NCBI GenBank assembly: GCA_965223165.1
Contig: CBDCVQ010000018.1
Span: forward strand, 1 to 64,000
Length of the DNA stretch: 64,000 nucleotides
From: JABDMH01 sp965223165
GTDB taxonomy: Bacteria; Bacteroidota; Bacteroidia; Chitinophagales; Saprospiraceae
Reading direction: 5' to 3'
Numbering within the stretch: position 1 is the first letter of the stretch; each line of letters begins with the position of its first letter. The translations under genes were made by a program, and so were the position numbers. The notes under the pieces were generated by a model that was given only the letters and a program-made list of their open reading frames with translations, made no database searches and was not told the origin of the DNA. Below are positions 52,457 to 60,980 of this stretch, piece after piece.

Positions 52457-52738
52457 ATGAAAATACTTGCCATAGAAAAAGAGATTGCCGATGTCGAATG
52501 GGATAAAGCCGAAGATCTACTGAAGGCTGAAGCCCATCGTATCCTAAAGTTGTATTTGTCAAATACGTTACGGGAGATTTATTTTACAGAAAATAGAAAT
52601 GCCGTCCTAATTCTGGAAGCGAATGATATGGACACCGCAAAGCAGCTTCTCGATTCTCTGCCACTGGCAAAGTCAGGAAAAATCACATTTGACATGATGG
52701 AGCTGAGACCCTACACGGGCTATGAAAGATTGATCTAA
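52457..52738 (+). CDS. small dimeric alpha+beta-barrel protein (YciI/muconolactone-isomerase-like)
   Basis: 93 residues from the ATG at 52457. The pattern MKILAIEKEIADVEWDKAED, then LYLSNTLREIYFTENRN, AVLILEANDMDTAKQLLDSL and ITFDMMELRPYTGYERL matches a ferredoxin-like YciI or muconolactone-isomerase fold (strand-helix-strand twice, with a VLILEA strand). Usually a small cytoplasmic dimer; the reaction is unknown. It is not part of a visible operon. Confidence 0.65.
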   Translation: MKILAIEKEIADVEWDKAEDLLKAEAHRILKLYLSNTLREIYFTENRNAVLILEANDMDTAKQLLDSLPLAKSGKITFDMMELRPYTGYERLI

Positions 52739-52948
52739 GAAAAATGCAGCCAGGAATGATCGCAACATTGTCGTGTCTTATACTTCGTGAGTTCGAACAA
52801 AACGCCTCAAATAAGCGAGCTGGCACAAATTGCTTCGGGACGGTGCCCCAATAACTCCCTTACTTCCCCCTCCATGCAGGACAATGGTCTCATAGAGAAT
52901 CCGGCTCGCACGTTTTCTTCGTATGTTTGCCAATTAAAGATTCGATTC

Positions 52949-53935
52949 ATGCACAAGTCCTTTTTGCTCCTGGCAGCCTTTCTGCTCCTATGCAGCCACG
53001 ATCTGTATATAAAAATGGAGACCTATTTCCTGCAGCCCAATCAGGAAGCGATCCTGAGCCTGTACAATGGGACCTTTGAGGTGAGTGAAAATATCATCAC
53101 GCGTGATCGCATGCTCGACGCTTCGTTTGTCGCCCATGGCAAGAGAGTCGCTATTTCGCCAGATCAATGGGAGGATCATGACAGCACCATCACCCATTTG
53201 TTCTTTCGCACCGGGGAAGAGGGAACCTATGTCGCAGGTGTCGCTACCAAGGCAAGAAACATAGCGCTCAGCGCCCAAGATTTTAACAACTACCTTGAAC
53301 ACGATGGCGTCCTGGATATGCTTGAACAGCGTACCAACGATAGCACATTAGATCAAGATGCGGTGGAGAGTTATCAAAAGCATGTAAAGGCCATCTACCA
53401 GGTAGGCAATCGGAAAACAAACGACTGGAGCACCGTCTTGGGCTATCCGATCGAGTTTGTGCCACAAGCCAATCCCTACGACACGTACAGTGGCGAAAAG
53501 CTAGAGGTACAGTTGTTGCTAGATGGGGAGCCGCTTTCCAATCAACTGGTTTATGCTGACTATCTCATAAGCCCGTACGGTCATTCGCATGGCGATGAAA
53601 GCGATGCGCATGATGGGGAATCACACACCCATACGAGCGGTCAGCAATTGCGCACCAATGACCAAGGTATGGTCATGGTAGATCTGCCAGAAGATGGGCT
53701 CTACTATCTCCGCACCATTCACATGGTCAGAGCGACCGACAGCGATGAATTGACACATCGATCTACCTGGGCGACGCTGACGTTTGAGGTGACCCACACC
53801 CATGATGCTAGCACCGATACGCATGATCACGAACACGATCACGATCATGCGGATGAGCTTCCCACCTGGATCTTTGTGCTGGGCAGCATGCTCGTCATAG
53901 GAGCACTATTTCTCGTCTTTAGAAAACCGAACTAA
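52949..53935 (+). CDS. DUF4198-like metal-binding envelope protein
   Basis: 328 residues from the ATG at 52949, which begins a signal peptide (FLLLAAFLLLCS). The mature N-terminus carries HDLYIKMETYFLQPNQE, as in DUF4198 proteins linked to nickel or cobalt uptake. Two His/Asp-rich stretches could bind metal (about 215-232: HSHGDESDAHDG, HTHTSG; about 285-305: HTHDASTDTHDHEHDHDHAD). A C-terminal membrane anchor follows (WIFVLGSMLVIGALFLVF). The next gene, HupE/UreJ-like, starts two bases after its stop, so they form one operon. Confidence 0.8.
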   Translation: MHKSFLLLAAFLLLCSHDLYIKMETYFLQPNQEAILSLYNGTFEVSENIITRDRMLDASFVAHGKRVAISPDQWEDHDSTITHLFFRTGEEGTYVAGVATKARNIALSAQDFNNYLEHDGVLDMLEQRTNDSTLDQDAVESYQKHVKAIYQVGNRKTNDWSTVLGYPIEFVPQANPYDTYSGEKLEVQLLLDGEPLSNQLVYADYLISPYGHSHGDESDAHDGESHTHTSGQQLRTNDQGMVMVDLPEDGLYYLRTIHMVRATDSDELTHRSTWATLTFEVTHTHDASTDTHDHEHDHDHADELPTWIFVLGSMLVIGALFLVFRKPN

Positions 53936-53937
53936 GC

Positions 53938-54618
53938 ATGCCCGTCAATGCAAAACGAGCACTCTGGCTCCTGCTAGTCTTCGCACCGCTCTTGGCACTT
54001 GCCCATGATGTCACCAGTGCCGATCAGGAGCTCTTACGAAACGGTGGTCTGTCGGCCTACATTCAAGTCGGCGCCACGCACATGCTCACTGGTTATGATC
54101 ACCTGCTTTTCCTGGCTGGTGTGGTCTTCTACCTAAATAGTTTATGGGACATCTTGAAGTTCATCACCGTCTTTACGATCGGACATTGCATCACCCTGAT
54201 CGGGGCGACCTATGCCGGGATCACCGCAGATGAACATCTGGTAGATGCAGTGATCGCCCTGAGCGTGTTGTACAAGGGGTTTGAGAATCTGGGTGGTTTT
54301 GAGGCATGGAAGATCAAAGCACCCCACTTGCTGCTGATGGTAGGTCTATTCGGATTGATTCATGGCTTTGGACTCTCCACGAGATTGCAGTCCTTTGACA
54401 TGGGCGAGGGACAATTGCTAGCGAAGATTCTCTGCTTTAATCTAGGGGTAGAAGTAGGACAGGTGCTGGCGCTGATCCCCATCGTTTTTGTACTTACGTT
54501 TTCGCGAAAACACAAGCAATTTCCCGCGTTTTACAAAGCAGTCAACTGGTACCTGGTACTTGCAGGGGTAGGTTTGTTTGCCTATCAACTGTACAGTTAC
54601 TTTAATGGGCATGGGTAA
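53938..54618 (+). CDS. HupE/UreJ-like membrane protein
   Basis: 226 residues with a cleavable-looking first segment (LWLLLVFAPLLALAHD) and about six membrane spans. The family motifs are HMLTGYDHLLFLAG, FTIGHCITL and LFGLIHGFGLSTRL, with conserved His and Asp likely to bind Ni, Co or Zn. HupE/UreJ proteins are putative metal permeases. Its coupling to the His-rich DUF4198 protein suggests a two-part metal-acquisition system. Confidence 0.85.
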   Translation: MPVNAKRALWLLLVFAPLLALAHDVTSADQELLRNGGLSAYIQVGATHMLTGYDHLLFLAGVVFYLNSLWDILKFITVFTIGHCITLIGATYAGITADEHLVDAVIALSVLYKGFENLGGFEAWKIKAPHLLLMVGLFGLIHGFGLSTRLQSFDMGEGQLLAKILCFNLGVEVGQVLALIPIVFVLTFSRKHKQFPAFYKAVNWYLVLAGVGLFAYQLYSYFNGHG

Positions 54619-54720
54619 TATGGGGGCTAGGTTGCCCTTTTTGATAAAAATAATGTACGCCTAATAATGCGGGAATCGATCACCGCCGACTATACGCTGC
54701 AAACAGCATTCGAAAAATCA

Positions 54721-55407
54721 ATGAAAAGCACTCCAATAGTATTGATTTTGATAACTACATGGCTTTGTGCCTGTAGCCGAGCAGGTAGCTTTAGAACTGC
54801 AAAGGATAGCCACCGACAGATATCGCTCATCCATGATCTGGAACGGTCCAGCGGCTATCGCTATATTTACACAGACACCACCTATGCCAATTCTACCGGA
54901 AGTGGGATAACCATACAGAACAGTGTCCGAAAGGGTGGTATGATGGAACCTGAAACACCATATGTTGATTCGGTCGGCAAAAGGTATTTTTTTACCGCAA
55001 CCTGGACTCGGATCATCAATGGAACCAATAGCACGCTCGACCTGAAGGTCAATTTTCCCGCTGATTCATTTCCACTTTCCGCACCCGCTGGCTCCTACTT
55101 GAAGTTGCTTATACCGCCGGACACCATGACCATTGATAGACTCCCCCTGTTTAGCTATGGATTAACCGGGATGAAATCCTTTGTCGCCGCCCATTGGGAC
55201 CATACAACCACTTTGCAGATGACCATTGAGCCCAATGAGGAGCATATGTTTTACATAGTAGGCCTCGCTTACAAGACAGAAGGACCCGCCAGATCGGCCA
55301 TTATCTTGAAAGAAAAGGAGCTTTTCTATAGCACCCACATGGGCCCGCATGGTCCGTTAGTCATTCCTTGCGGCACGGTTGCGCTCAAAAATGAAGCTTG
55401 TGACTAA
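54721..55407 (+). CDS. lipoprotein of unknown function
   Basis: 228 residues from the ATG at 54721; an upstream in-frame ATG at 54667 would spoil the signal. The lipobox is WLCACSRAG. The body is beta-rich (YFFTATWTRIINGTNSTLDL, YLKLLIPPDTMTI, TLQMTIEPNEEHMFYIVGLA). No family recognised. Confidence 0.6.
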   Translation: MKSTPIVLILITTWLCACSRAGSFRTAKDSHRQISLIHDLERSSGYRYIYTDTTYANSTGSGITIQNSVRKGGMMEPETPYVDSVGKRYFFTATWTRIINGTNSTLDLKVNFPADSFPLSAPAGSYLKLLIPPDTMTIDRLPLFSYGLTGMKSFVAAHWDHTTTLQMTIEPNEEHMFYIVGLAYKTEGPARSAIILKEKELFYSTHMGPHGPLVIPCGTVALKNEACD

Positions 55408-55457
55408 GATGCTTCACTATAATTTAATAATATCAGATCAGTAAAATTTGAAATAAG

Positions 55458-55898
55458 ATGAAACAAAATGGATCCGTCATCATCCCCACCCTGCGGTACA
55501 AAGATGCCTTGAAAGCCATCGAATGGCTATGCAGCGCCTTTGGATTTGAAAAGCATTTGGTGGTACCAGGCGAAAACGGTACCATTAACCATGCCCAGTT
55601 ACGCTTTGGCAATGCCATGATTATGCTGGGTTCTGAAAATGATAATGAATATGGTCGTCTGCTAAAGACACCTGATGATCTGAAGGGACTGAATACCCAA
55701 GCACCATATATTGTCGTAGAAGATATCGACGAACACTATACAAAGGCTATCCAGGAAGGAGCCGAAATACTGATAGAAATAAAGGATGAGGACTATGGTG
55801 GGCGTGCTTACACTTGTAGGGACCACGAAGGACATATTTGGAACTTTGGATCGTACAATCCATGGACATCACCTGAAATCATGACATCCACCACTTAA
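55458..55898 (+). CDS. VOC-superfamily (glyoxalase/bleomycin-resistance-like) protein
   Basis: 146 residues with the paired beta-alpha-beta-beta-beta layout. IPTLRYKDALKAIEWLCSAF is typical of the PhnB/glyoxalase-like branch, followed by HAQLRFGNAMIMLGS and the second half PYIVVEDIDEHYTKAIQEGA, then YTCRDHEGHIWNFGSY with conserved His and Glu near its end. Cytoplasmic; substrate unknown. Twelve bases before the next gene. Confidence 0.85.
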   Translation: MKQNGSVIIPTLRYKDALKAIEWLCSAFGFEKHLVVPGENGTINHAQLRFGNAMIMLGSENDNEYGRLLKTPDDLKGLNTQAPYIVVEDIDEHYTKAIQEGAEILIEIKDEDYGGRAYTCRDHEGHIWNFGSYNPWTSPEIMTSTT

Positions 55899-55909
55899 AT
55901 AACGTCAAC

Positions 55910-57748
55910 ATGCAAGCGCTGAAAACGCTCCCCTTTTCTGTCAATGGATATGATCTGAAAAGACTACTTTCTCTTGCCATGCTGTGTTTTCTCTACATGG
56001 GCTTCTCTCCCACTGCTTCGATCGTTTCGGAAGATCCTGGTCCGGTGCTGAACGAGATCCGGCTGGTGCGGCAGGTGCCCGTGCCTATGCGGGATGGCGC
56101 CATCCTTTATGCCGATATCTACCGCCCCGTCAAACCGGGGAAGTATCCGGTCATCGTCACCCGTACGCCTTATGGGGTGCAGCGCATCGGTGTGCATCAC
56201 GAGCGCATGATCAAATTTGCCCGGAGGGGCTACATCGGGATCGTACAGGATGTACGGGGGCGTTACGAAAGCGAGGGAAAATGGGAGCCCTTTCGTGATG
56301 AAGCTGAAGACGGCTACGATACGGTTGAGTGGATCGCCAAGCAGGATTTTTCGAATGGAAAGATTGCCATGCAGGGCGGCTCATACCTGGGACATAACCA
56401 GTGGGCCGCCGCCAGTCAGCGCCCTCCCAGCTTGGACGCCATCTTTCCCTCCGTGGCCTCGACCAACCTGTACGCCAACTGGATCACTATGGGCGGCGCC
56501 TTTCGGCTCAGTTTTAATTTTGGATGGGGCGCGGTACGTATGCCCAACCGTATCATGTTGCCTCAATTTTGGCACACCGCCGATTATACACCTGAGGAGC
56601 TCAAGTATGAGAATATCTTGATGCACCTTCCCCTGAAGACTGGCGACTTACAGAGTGCGGGCTATGCCGTACAACACTACCGGGATTGGCTGGCTCACGA
56701 GAGTTATGACAGCTATTGGAAGGCCATCAGCGACGAAGAGCGTTTTGATCAAGTGATGGTCCCCGCCTATAACACGGGAGGCTGGTTTGATATATTCCTG
56801 ATGGGCACCCTGAACGGGTATATGGGCATGAAAAAACACGGCGGCACCGCAGCCGCCCGCGCCGGCACCAAGTTGCTCGTGGGGCCTTGGGGGCACGGTC
56901 CCGGGACCCGGTTTGGAGATCTGGAATTTGGCGACCATGCCTACATCGACATTTTTGAGGAGGAGGTGCGCTATTATGACTTTCATCTGAAAGGAATCGA
57001 CAACGGGCTGGATAAGGAGCTGCCGGTCAAGATATTCTACATGGGCGAAAATGTTTGGCGAGAAGAGGCAGACTGGCCGATCCCTGGCACCCAATACAAG
57101 GAACTGTACCTGACCGGAGAGAGCCCTGCTAACAGCCTGCGCGGATCCGGTAGGCTTACCTTCGACAAACCCACCATGGCGGGCACCGACAAGTACACCT
57201 ACAATCCCAACCTTCCCGTGATGACCTACGGGGGCAATAATTGTTGCGGCACCCCCACCCTGGCCGGGCCGAAAGATCAGCGAATCATCGAGCGCCGAAA
57301 CGACGTGTTGGTTTATACTTCGGATCATCTGACCGAACCGGTCACGGTGGCCGGCCCCATCACCATGAAACTGCACGCCGCCACCGATGGTCCGGACACC
57401 GACTGGATGATCAAACTGGTGGATGTATATCCGGATGGAGGCGCCTATCCAGTATCGGAGGGCATCCTGCGAGCCCGCTTTAAGGACGGCTTAGATCAAG
57501 TCAACCTGCTTACACCAGATACGGTTTACGAATTCGAAATCGAAATGATGGGAACCGCCAACGTATTTCAGCCGGGCCACCGTATCCGGGTAGACATTAC
57601 CTCCAGCAATTTTCCGCAGTTTGACCGTAATCCCAATACCGGCAAACCCCTCGGAGAGGATGCGGAGGTACGCGTCGCTCAACAGACGATCCACCATGGG
57701 GCAGACCGGCCCAGTCACATCGTCTTGCCGATCGTTACCGGATTCTGA
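55910..57748 (+). CDS. CocE/NonD-family serine hydrolase (X-Pro dipeptidyl-peptidase S15-like)
   Basis: 612 residues. The N-terminal signal segment (about 20-38, LSLAMLCFLYMGFSPTAS) is followed by the S15-type catalytic domain: MRDGAILYADIYRPVKPGKY, RGRYESEGKW and the nucleophile Ser in MQGGSYLGHNQW (about residue 159). A likely His/Asp region is GPWGHGPGTRFGD. A C-terminal jelly-roll domain follows (about 400-610: PVTVAGPITMKLHAATDGPD). It hydrolyses esters or amides; the substrate is unknown. The gene is GC-rich compared with the cassette genes. Confidence 0.92.
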   Translation: MQALKTLPFSVNGYDLKRLLSLAMLCFLYMGFSPTASIVSEDPGPVLNEIRLVRQVPVPMRDGAILYADIYRPVKPGKYPVIVTRTPYGVQRIGVHHERMIKFARRGYIGIVQDVRGRYESEGKWEPFRDEAEDGYDTVEWIAKQDFSNGKIAMQGGSYLGHNQWAAASQRPPSLDAIFPSVASTNLYANWITMGGAFRLSFNFGWGAVRMPNRIMLPQFWHTADYTPEELKYENILMHLPLKTGDLQSAGYAVQHYRDWLAHESYDSYWKAISDEERFDQVMVPAYNTGGWFDIFLMGTLNGYMGMKKHGGTAAARAGTKLLVGPWGHGPGTRFGDLEFGDHAYIDIFEEEVRYYDFHLKGIDNGLDKELPVKIFYMGENVWREEADWPIPGTQYKELYLTGESPANSLRGSGRLTFDKPTMAGTDKYTYNPNLPVMTYGGNNCCGTPTLAGPKDQRIIERRNDVLVYTSDHLTEPVTVAGPITMKLHAATDGPDTDWMIKLVDVYPDGGAYPVSEGILRARFKDGLDQVNLLTPDTVYEFEIEMMGTANVFQPGHRIRVDITSSNFPQFDRNPNTGKPLGEDAEVRVAQQTIHHGADRPSHIVLPIVTGF

Positions 57749-57953
57749 ACTGGCCCGTAGGATTACTCGAAGAAAACTATTGAAGGCGAACTCTCAGACC
57801 AGATGTTGAAGAGCAGGCGCAGAAATCATCGAAATCTTCATTCATTAAGGACAATGTCGGGTCAGTAGCATGGTCGAGACGATCGAGTAATTGATTGACG
57901 TAATTTGCAAAGAGATTGATCATCTAGTATGAAAACGATCAAAACCTGAACCT

Positions 57954-58544
57954 GTGAAAGCAAGATATTTTGCAGCGCTGCTCATGCTGACCCTCCTTCC
58001 GGAGGGCGACTGCCAAAAGTACGCCCTCGTGGGTGATACAGCAAGGTTCCTGTGCAAGTCTGACTCAATTGAGTTCTACTTCACTAGGGACTACTTGATG
58101 TCTGACAAGGTGATAACCCTTATCGAGCTCCATTATTTCTATGACAATGGCAGATATGAAGATGAAGTCAAAGCATTCCTTTGGAACGAAGAAGGAGACT
58201 CAAAGATCAAGATCATCACAGGCTGTGACGAAACTCAAGATTTCGCCATACGCGAGATCGATGACCGGGGACTGCTTCATCAATACTTTCAGCGTAATTT
58301 CGCCGACCTTGAACATGTGCTATACTGCGGAACCTCCCATGACTATGGATACAGGTTTACGGTCTCAAAGGGAGCCTTTAGTAAGCAGGGCTACGTTAGA
58401 GATTATCGACGTGGAATTGACAATTTCCATCGGAACGACCGATATGAAAATGCTGAGCAGCTACGAAGAGAAGCGGAATTAAATCCACTGGTCAAATGGC
58501 TAAACGATTTGGATAAGCTAGTGCGTGATGAGATTGCAAGATAG
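57954..58544 (+). CDS. secreted protein of unknown function
   Basis: 196 residues with a GTG start at 57954 and a signal peptide (YFAALLMLTLLPEGDC). The body is beta-rich and acidic at first (SIEFYFTRDYLMSDKVITLI, YEDEVKAFLWNEEGDSKIKI), with a charged helical end (NAEQLRREAELNPLVKWLND). No family recognised. The 97 bases after the stop contain GAGCAAC and other attC-like fragments too degraded to call. Confidence 0.55.
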   Translation: MKARYFAALLMLTLLPEGDCQKYALVGDTARFLCKSDSIEFYFTRDYLMSDKVITLIELHYFYDNGRYEDEVKAFLWNEEGDSKIKIITGCDETQDFAIREIDDRGLLHQYFQRNFADLEHVLYCGTSHDYGYRFTVSKGAFSKQGYVRDYRRGIDNFHRNDRYENAEQLRREAELNPLVKWLNDLDKLVRDEIAR

Positions 58545-58641
58545 AAGAACGCAGAGCAACAGTGAAGATGTGATAGCCCTCCAACAAGTGCTGTGATCTC
58601 GCAGCAGTTGACCGCTAAATGCAGTTAGAATTCCTCAAACG

Positions 58642-59250
58642 ATGATACTAACAACCGTAAGACCCGATGAAAACGCTAAAATGATTCTCAATAGCAAGGA
58701 TGTTCTAATTATAACCTCCACTGCGACCTTGCTGATAATTGCCTACTCGTTACTATATGATTGGGAAGTCCAGGGATTGTGGGCTTATGCTGCGGTGGGA
58801 ATGCTATTTGCCCCCTTGTTTACTCTAATCTACGGCTGGACGGAATATTACCCGATCAACTTCAAGAAAAGCGGCAAGGTCGAAATTGCTGATCAAGCAA
58901 TTAAGATTAATGACACTATCTATGAATATCATGAGATTAAGAATCTCACCTTCCTCGTGAATGACTTCAGAGGAAAGAGGCTGCGAAGACCAGGCGTACT
59001 TGTCAATGCAGGGCCTTCACTAAGTCGAGGCGTAGACAATAGGATCAAATTTGAACACAACCAAACAAAGATCGAGGTACAATTCTTGCTGGAATCCGAA
59101 AATCATCTACTAAGCTTGGGAAATCGGCTAAAGGAAATGTATCTCCTGGGCCTCAGCTTTACTGAGAAATTGAATCAAAGCAAATCCTACGGAATGAAAC
59201 ATTTACGCTACAAAGAGATACAGAGCTTCAAAAGGAAATCCTATAGGTAG
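58642..59250 (+). CDS. membrane protein with C-terminal PH-like domain
   Basis: 202 residues. Two hydrophobic segments (VLIITSTATLLIIAYSLL, LWAYAAVGMLFAPLFTLIYG) precede a beta-rich cytoplasmic part (GKVEIADQAIKINDTIYEYH, EIKNLTFLVNDFRGKRL, NQTKIEVQFLLESENHL) that looks like a pleckstrin-homology-type barrel. Family otherwise unrecognised. Confidence 0.6.
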   Translation: MILTTVRPDENAKMILNSKDVLIITSTATLLIIAYSLLYDWEVQGLWAYAAVGMLFAPLFTLIYGWTEYYPINFKKSGKVEIADQAIKINDTIYEYHEIKNLTFLVNDFRGKRLRRPGVLVNAGPSLSRGVDNRIKFEHNQTKIEVQFLLESENHLLSLGNRLKEMYLLGLSFTEKLNQSKSYGMKHLRYKEIQSFKRKSYR

Positions 59251-59447
59251 CGTGGCGCCAATGCGACCAAACCGATTAGGGATCTGAGGGACCCATGAGT
59301 CCCATGAGATGAGCATACTATGGGCAAAGTGCAAAAACAAATGCGAAAATATTTGGGCGGCCAATGGCTCAGAACCCATGTGACTTTCCAATCGCTAGAT
59401 ATCGACCACAAGAAGGATAATCAATCTTGATTTGAAAACTTCCTCAT

Positions 59448-60446
59448 ATGAACAAATACACCACCTTCTCGATGCTCCTCCTAGGCTGCACCGTCTTTCT
59501 CCATAGCTGCACCGCGCAGACAAGCATCCCGACTAACATCCTTCATACACTGGAAACCCCGATCATCTTCAAGGGAAATGATAGCACGGCATATCGTGAT
59601 CCTGCCGTCCTGTACCACAATGATATGTTCTATCTGTTCTTCACGCTAGTGAAAACCGAGCATGGCAGGGTCTATTCATACACCGCGGAGAGCCACTCGG
59701 CAGATTTGAAGCATTGGAGTCCTGCGAAGATTCTTACCGCCAAAGATCAATCACTAAACTTCTCCAGTCCTGGTAACATCATCAAGTACAAGGACGATTG
59801 GATTTTATGCCTACAGACCTATCCCCGCCCTAACCATACCTCGGATCAGGCCACACGATATGGGACGAGCGATGCGAGACTGTATATCATGCGTAGCAAA
59901 GACTTGAAGCACTGGAGTGAGCCTGAATTACTAAAAGTGAAGGGTCCTGAGGTGGAGATGGCCCACATGGGAAGAATGATTGATCCCTATCTCCTGGAAG
60001 ACAAAGACGAGCAAGGAAAGTGGTGGTGCTTTTACAAGCAAAATGGCGTCAGCATGTCGTATAGCTACGACTTGGAAAATTGGACATTTGCAGGACATAC
60101 AGAGTCCGGCGAAAATGTGTGTGTCCTGAATGAGAACAACGAATACATCTTGTTTCACTCACCCCACAATGGAATAGGGATCAAACGCTCCCCCGACCTA
60201 AACAGTTGGAATAATTGGGGAAGCCACATCACCTTAGGACAAGAGGATTGGGACTGGGCAAAAGGCAGAATCACGGCAGGAGCCGTCATAAACCTAAAGA
60301 TGACGAAGCATCTGGGCAAGTACCTCATGTTTTTTCATGGCTCCGGCCCCAAATCCGAACGCGAGGGAGATTTTGACAGGAATGCGTCCATTGGTATCGC
60401 CTGGAGCAACGACCTTCGCCACTGGGACTGGCCGGGAAGGAATTAA
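59448..60446 (+). CDS. GH43-like five-bladed beta-propeller glycoside hydrolase
   Basis: 332 residues with a lipoprotein-like signal (TVFLHSCTAQ). The propeller blades show the family rhythm: AYRDPAVLYHNDMFYLFFTL (catalytic-base Asp candidate in RDPAV), SSPGNIIKYKDDWILCLQTY, MIDPYLLEDKDEQGKWWCFY, and IGIKRSPDLNSWNNWGSHI. GH43/GH32-clan enzymes release arabinose, xylose or fructose units from glycans. The general-acid Glu candidate in EVEMAHMG is less certain. Confidence 0.75.
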   Translation: MNKYTTFSMLLLGCTVFLHSCTAQTSIPTNILHTLETPIIFKGNDSTAYRDPAVLYHNDMFYLFFTLVKTEHGRVYSYTAESHSADLKHWSPAKILTAKDQSLNFSSPGNIIKYKDDWILCLQTYPRPNHTSDQATRYGTSDARLYIMRSKDLKHWSEPELLKVKGPEVEMAHMGRMIDPYLLEDKDEQGKWWCFYKQNGVSMSYSYDLENWTFAGHTESGENVCVLNENNEYILFHSPHNGIGIKRSPDLNSWNNWGSHITLGQEDWDWAKGRITAGAVINLKMTKHLGKYLMFFHGSGPKSEREGDFDRNASIGIAWSNDLRHWDWPGRN

Positions 60447-60491
60447 AATTCACATACTCTCCCCTCGCAATGCCCTTGTCAACATCAATCG

Positions 60492-60565
60492 TGCTCATGA
60501 TCAATTTCAAGCCTCGCCATAGAGCAGCGCAACATAGGTACTGCTCCCAAAATTGATCATGAGCA
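60492..60565 (+). repeat. perfect 16-bp inverted repeat
   Basis: TGCTCATGATCAATTT (60492-60507) and AAATTGATCATGAGCA (60550-60565) are exact complements 42 bases apart, after the GH43-like gene. Confidence 0.7.
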
Positions 60566-60633
60566 AAACCACCGTAGTACTTCTTCTATCATCCCCACCA
60601 CTCATCTACGGCCAAAACCCCAAAACACTTTGA
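60559..60633 (+). pseudogene. signal-peptide remnant of a secreted-protein gene
   Basis: A 24-codon frame encodes only a signal peptide and a few residues (MSKTTVVLLLSSPPLIYGQN, then PKTL and stop). It is directly followed by a decayed type-II element, so the rest of the gene was probably lost when that element arrived. Confidence 0.4.
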
Positions 60634-60980
60634 CCCCCAATGCAACCAATCGGCCAAGATCTCAAACCACGACCACTCAGGGTCCAGACTGCCCTGCCCA
60701 AGGCCCGACAAGCCAATCTGACGCACTCGATCCAACACCAAACAGGAGAATTGTGTAAATTGCTGATAGAACCCCTGGTCGGAATCCCCCTCCGGATCGG
60801 CTTTGCTGCTGAAATGCACTACATGTAGCGAGCAACCCAACCATCGAGCCGTCGAATCCACCACGCAGGAATCTCCGAGGCTCTCGGTAGGAAGCTTCGA
60901 TAAGCAGTGGACGCAGGTATAACTCGGTACTAGGCAGCCGACCGACCTTTGGACACGGGGCGTCACAAAGGCCGTATATG
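60634..60980 (+). repeat. decayed type-II cassette, copy 6
   Basis: Shares CCAATGCAACCAATCGGCC, AAACAGGAGAATTGTGTAAA, GGATCGGCTTTGCTG, GTCGAATCCACCACGC, GGCTCTCGGTAGGAAGCTTC and GGTATAAC with the intact copies. The hairpin at TTGCT (60803-60807) and AGCAA (60831-60835) is kept although the loop differs (CACTACATGTAG). The attC box GTATAAC (60917) is intact; the right box is decayed to GTATATG (60974). Confidence 0.65.
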
